Assembly: GCA_009909085.1 (NCBI GenBank) | Contig: JAAANX010000182.1 | Coordinates: 1-45,048, forward strand | Direction of reading: 5' to 3' | Origin: Cyanobacteria bacterium GSL.Bin1 | GTDB lineage: Bacteria; Cyanobacteriota; Cyanobacteriia; Cyanobacteriales; Rubidibacteraceae | DNA: 45,048 nt | Shown: positions 43,118 through 45,048 of the stretch, one piece after another | Numbering within the stretch: the first letter of the stretch is position 1 | Layout: each line of letters starts with the position of its first letter | Translations under genes and position numbers: made by a program | Notes under the pieces: generated by a model | Seen by the model: only the letters and a program-made list of their open reading frames with translations | Database searches by the model: none | Told to the model about the DNA's origin: nothing

Positions 43118-43900
43118 ATGAAAATTGCCACCTGGAATGTCAACTCAATTCGCACTCGCAAAGACCAAGTTTTGAACTGGTTAAAACAACATGAAGTGGA
43201 TGTTCTTTGTTTACAAGAAACGAAAGTCGTTGATGAAGATTTTCCAAGAACACCCTTTGAAGAATTGGGTTATTCAGTATACGTTTCTGGGCAAAAATCC
43301 TATAACGGTGTGGCAATCTTTAGCAAGCAACCTTTAGACTCTCCTGCGGCAGGTTTTAGCCCCATTTTGGGGGAAGATATTGCTGACCCTTACGATGAAC
43401 AAAAACGCGTAATTAGTGGCATCATTAATGGGATTCGGATTGTTAATCTTTATATTCCTAACGGTAGCAGTGTGGGTAGTGAAAAATATGAGTATAAACT
43501 GGCTTGGTTTGAAATTTTAAAGCAATATCTTCAGCAGCTGGTCACAGAAACAGAAGTTTGTCTCTGCGGTGACTTTAATGTTGCGCCTGAGGACCGAGAT
43601 ATTTATGATCCCAAAGGAAAGGACAATCATATTATGTCTTCTCCTCCAGAACGAAAAGCACTGGAAATGATCAAGTCATTAGGTTTCCAAGATGCATTTC
43701 GCAAATTTAATCTTGAAGGTGGACATTATAGTTGGTGGGATTATCGCACCCGTGGCTTCTCTAGAAACCGAGGCTGGCGGATTGATCATCATTTTTTAAC
43801 CCCAGGACTGTATCAAAAAGCAGCCAATTGTTGGATTGACATTGTTCCTCGTCAACAAGAAAAACCCAGTGATCATACACCCGTGATTCTTGAATTGTGA
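43118..43900 (+). CDS. xth: exodeoxyribonuclease III
   Basis: This 260-residue AP endonuclease and 3'-5' exonuclease is used in base-excision repair. Motifs: MKIATWNVNSIRTR (Asn ligand), LCLQETKVVDEDF (Glu), GVAIFSKQ, LYIPNGSSVGSEKY, LCGDFNVAPEDRDIYDP, YSWWDYRTRGFSRNRGWRID and KPSDHTPVILEL (catalytic Asp-His). All are intact. I start at the Met of MKIATWNVN, where the family begins; starts 4-7 codons upstream exist, and none has a clear ribosome binding site. The 150 bases upstream hold a short stop-bounded frame without known similarity. Confidence 0.96.
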   Translation: MKIATWNVNSIRTRKDQVLNWLKQHEVDVLCLQETKVVDEDFPRTPFEELGYSVYVSGQKSYNGVAIFSKQPLDSPAAGFSPILGEDIADPYDEQKRVISGIINGIRIVNLYIPNGSSVGSEKYEYKLAWFEILKQYLQQLVTETEVCLCGDFNVAPEDRDIYDPKGKDNHIMSSPPERKALEMIKSLGFQDAFRKFNLEGGHYSWWDYRTRGFSRNRGWRIDHHFLTPGLYQKAANCWIDIVPRQQEKPSDHTPVILEL

Positions 43901-44142
43901 TCGAAGATGATTATGTGGTCTGACAAATCCGATTCGGGAAATTGAGGAACTTTGGAGTCGCGCTGAGGTCAGTTAGGAAACAATAATCGTGCCCATCGCC
44001 ACAATTGAAGCAATTGATTTCTAACTCACTGCTTTATCATTTAAAGTCAAATACCAATCATCATCAATCTAAGTCAAATCTTGATCGAGATGAATGGTAC
44101 GAGATAAATAGTTGAGATGGGCTACCTCAAAAGGAGACGATC

Positions 44143-44718
44143 ATGCAACTGAATCACTATACGACTGGTTCCTACACGCCTGGTGCTCCCTATTGGAAGC
44201 AACTTCTATGGTATTTTTTGGGAAGCCCGCTGCTCGAAAGTTACTGGATCCCTTTCTCTGCATTGAAAGTCCGTTTATTAATCGCATTTGGTGCAAAAGT
44301 TGGTTCCCAGGTCCGAATTAAGCCCGGTGTTCGGATTAAATTTCCTTGGCGACTCACCCTTGGTGATTATGTTTGGTTGGGTGAAAAGGCTTGGTTAGAT
44401 AATCTTGCTCCGATTATCATTGAAAATCATGTTTGCGTTTCTCAAGGCGTCTATTTGTGTACCGGTAATCACGACTGGAGTGACCCTAACTTTTCATTAA
44501 TTACCGCTGCCATTACTCTGGAAGAAGGGAGTTGGATCGCTGCTGGGGCAATCATTGGACCAAATGTCACGGTTGGTCGGGGAGCAGTGTTGGGATTAGG
44601 GAGTGTCACGGGAAAATCCCTTGCACCCATGACGATTTATGCCGGGAATCCAGCGCAACCGATTAAACAACGGTTCAGTCAAAATAGTACGAAACCAGAA
44701 AGAGCAAAATCGTTATGA
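44143..44718 (+). CDS. WcaF-like hexapeptide-repeat acetyltransferase
   Basis: This 191-residue left-handed beta-helix enzyme resembles colanic-acid acetyltransferase WcaF. It begins LNHYTTGSYTPGAPYWKQLL and has hexad turns KPGVRIKFPWRLTLGDYVWL, IENHVCVSQGVYLCTGNHDW and IAAGAIIGPNVTVGRGAVLG. The His in GNHDW is the likely catalytic base. It would move an acetyl group from acetyl-CoA to a sugar of an exopolysaccharide. AAGGAG lies 6 bases ahead of the start. Its stop overlaps the next start as ATGA, so the permease gene is translationally coupled. No other polysaccharide gene is in the window. Confidence 0.92.
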   Translation: MQLNHYTTGSYTPGAPYWKQLLWYFLGSPLLESYWIPFSALKVRLLIAFGAKVGSQVRIKPGVRIKFPWRLTLGDYVWLGEKAWLDNLAPIIIENHVCVSQGVYLCTGNHDWSDPNFSLITAAITLEEGSWIAAGAIIGPNVTVGRGAVLGLGSVTGKSLAPMTIYAGNPAQPIKQRFSQNSTKPERAKSL

Positions 44719-45048
44719 ATCAGTTAGGCAATAGTGTAACTCTTTTTCTGAGCTTAATTGTTGAAGCCTTTCCTTTTTTATTAATGGGGGTGATTCTATC
44801 TAGTCTTTTACTCCTCTTTATTGATGAAGCTAAACTGATTCATGTTCTGCCTAAAAATCCAGTTTTAGGAGCTTTAATGGGAAGCTTAGTGGGATTTCTT
44901 TTTCCCGTTTGTGAATGTGGAAACGTTCCCGTTGCCAGACGTTTACTCTTAGAGCGAGTACCGATTTCTGTGGCCATTGGCTTTTTATTAGCTGCGCCTA
45001 CTATTAATCCGATTGTGATTTGGTCAACTTGGATTGCTTTTCGCGATC
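44715..45048 (+). CDS. permease (DUF318/SO_0444 family), 5' part only
   Basis: The first 111 codons of a membrane protein run off the window. MNQLGNSVTLFLSLIVEAFP is followed by FLLMGVILSSLLLLFI and by GALMGSLVGFLFPVCECGNV, then PVARRLL, a COG0701-type permease with the family's Cys-containing FPVCECGNVPVARRL motif. Related proteins are proposed to move metals or to be involved in redox stress. ATG overlaps the stop of the acetyltransferase gene by 4 bases. Confidence 0.88.
   Translation, partial: MNQLGNSVTLFLSLIVEAFPFLLMGVILSSLLLLFIDEAKLIHVLPKNPVLGALMGSLVGFLFPVCECGNVPVARRLLLERVPISVAIGFLLAAPTINPIVIWSTWIAFRD

Noticed and set aside
43901-44142. Minus-strand frame with WYLTLNDKAVS between xth and the acetyltransferase gene
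   Set aside because: Several in-frame stops and no recognisable family. It may be old gene debris but cannot be supported.
1-45048. tRNA genes and CRISPR arrays
   Set aside because: I looked through the intergenic regions for T-loop sequences and regularly spaced repeats; none was found. The only tandem repeat is the heptamer array.

Overview
The window is chromosomal DNA from a cyanobacterium. The evidence is the many copies of the HIP1 octamer GCGATCGC, the phycobilisome-degradation gene nblA, a Psb34-like gene, remains of an orange carotenoid protein (OCP), TTAGTCA heptamer repeats and a cyanobacterial-type coaX. The species cannot be read from this alone. A compact set of stress genes and a glycan-rich gene content fit a unicellular, stress-tolerant species.

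Layout. 1-3.9 kb: a broken small heat-shock gene and alaS. 3.9-15 kb: a secreted-type metallophosphoesterase/RTX protein that converges on a 7.6-kb gene for a giant LamG, beta/gamma-crystallin and coiled-coil protein. 15-18.3 kb: a GH19 plus M15 peptidoglycan hydrolase gene split by a 969-nt group I intron carrying an HNH homing endonuclease, then a membrane protein. 18.3-31.5 kb: mostly housekeeping and metabolic genes. These are endonuclease V, a DUF2214 membrane protein, a GT9 glycosyltransferase with a GmhB-like phosphatase, an orphan Nif11 peptide, coaX, a trypsin/SGNH fusion, a secreted alpha-amylase, a flavoprotein, a CobD-like decarboxylase, HU and an AEC carrier. 31.5-36 kb: a DUF4926 gene beside gene debris, a NACHT NTPase that may act in defence, and a CsbD, GlsB and Dps-like stress group. 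36.3-39.7 kb: a GT4 glycosyltransferase and a glycogen-debranching-type enzyme. 39.7-42.1 kb: a scar region with a MITE-like element, a rhodanese/OCP chimera killed by a stop codon, nblA, psb34, a DUF6883-like fragment and a copied end of the AEC carrier gene. 42.2-45 kb: an alpha/beta hydrolase, exonuclease III, a WcaF-like acetyltransferase and the start of a permease.

How the parts relate. The most distinctive item is the intron-split lysin. Its exons join in frame at a conserved GH19 motif, and the intron core elements can be read directly. The divergent giant beta-rich protein, the lysin and the membrane protein may form one accessory module, but that is inference. The 39.7-42.1 kb and 31.4-32.2 kb regions share duplicated and degraded pieces (the AEC end and DUF6883-like halves), which points to past recombination between them. 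The OCP remnant, nblA and psb34 sit together as a photosynthesis and light-stress patch.
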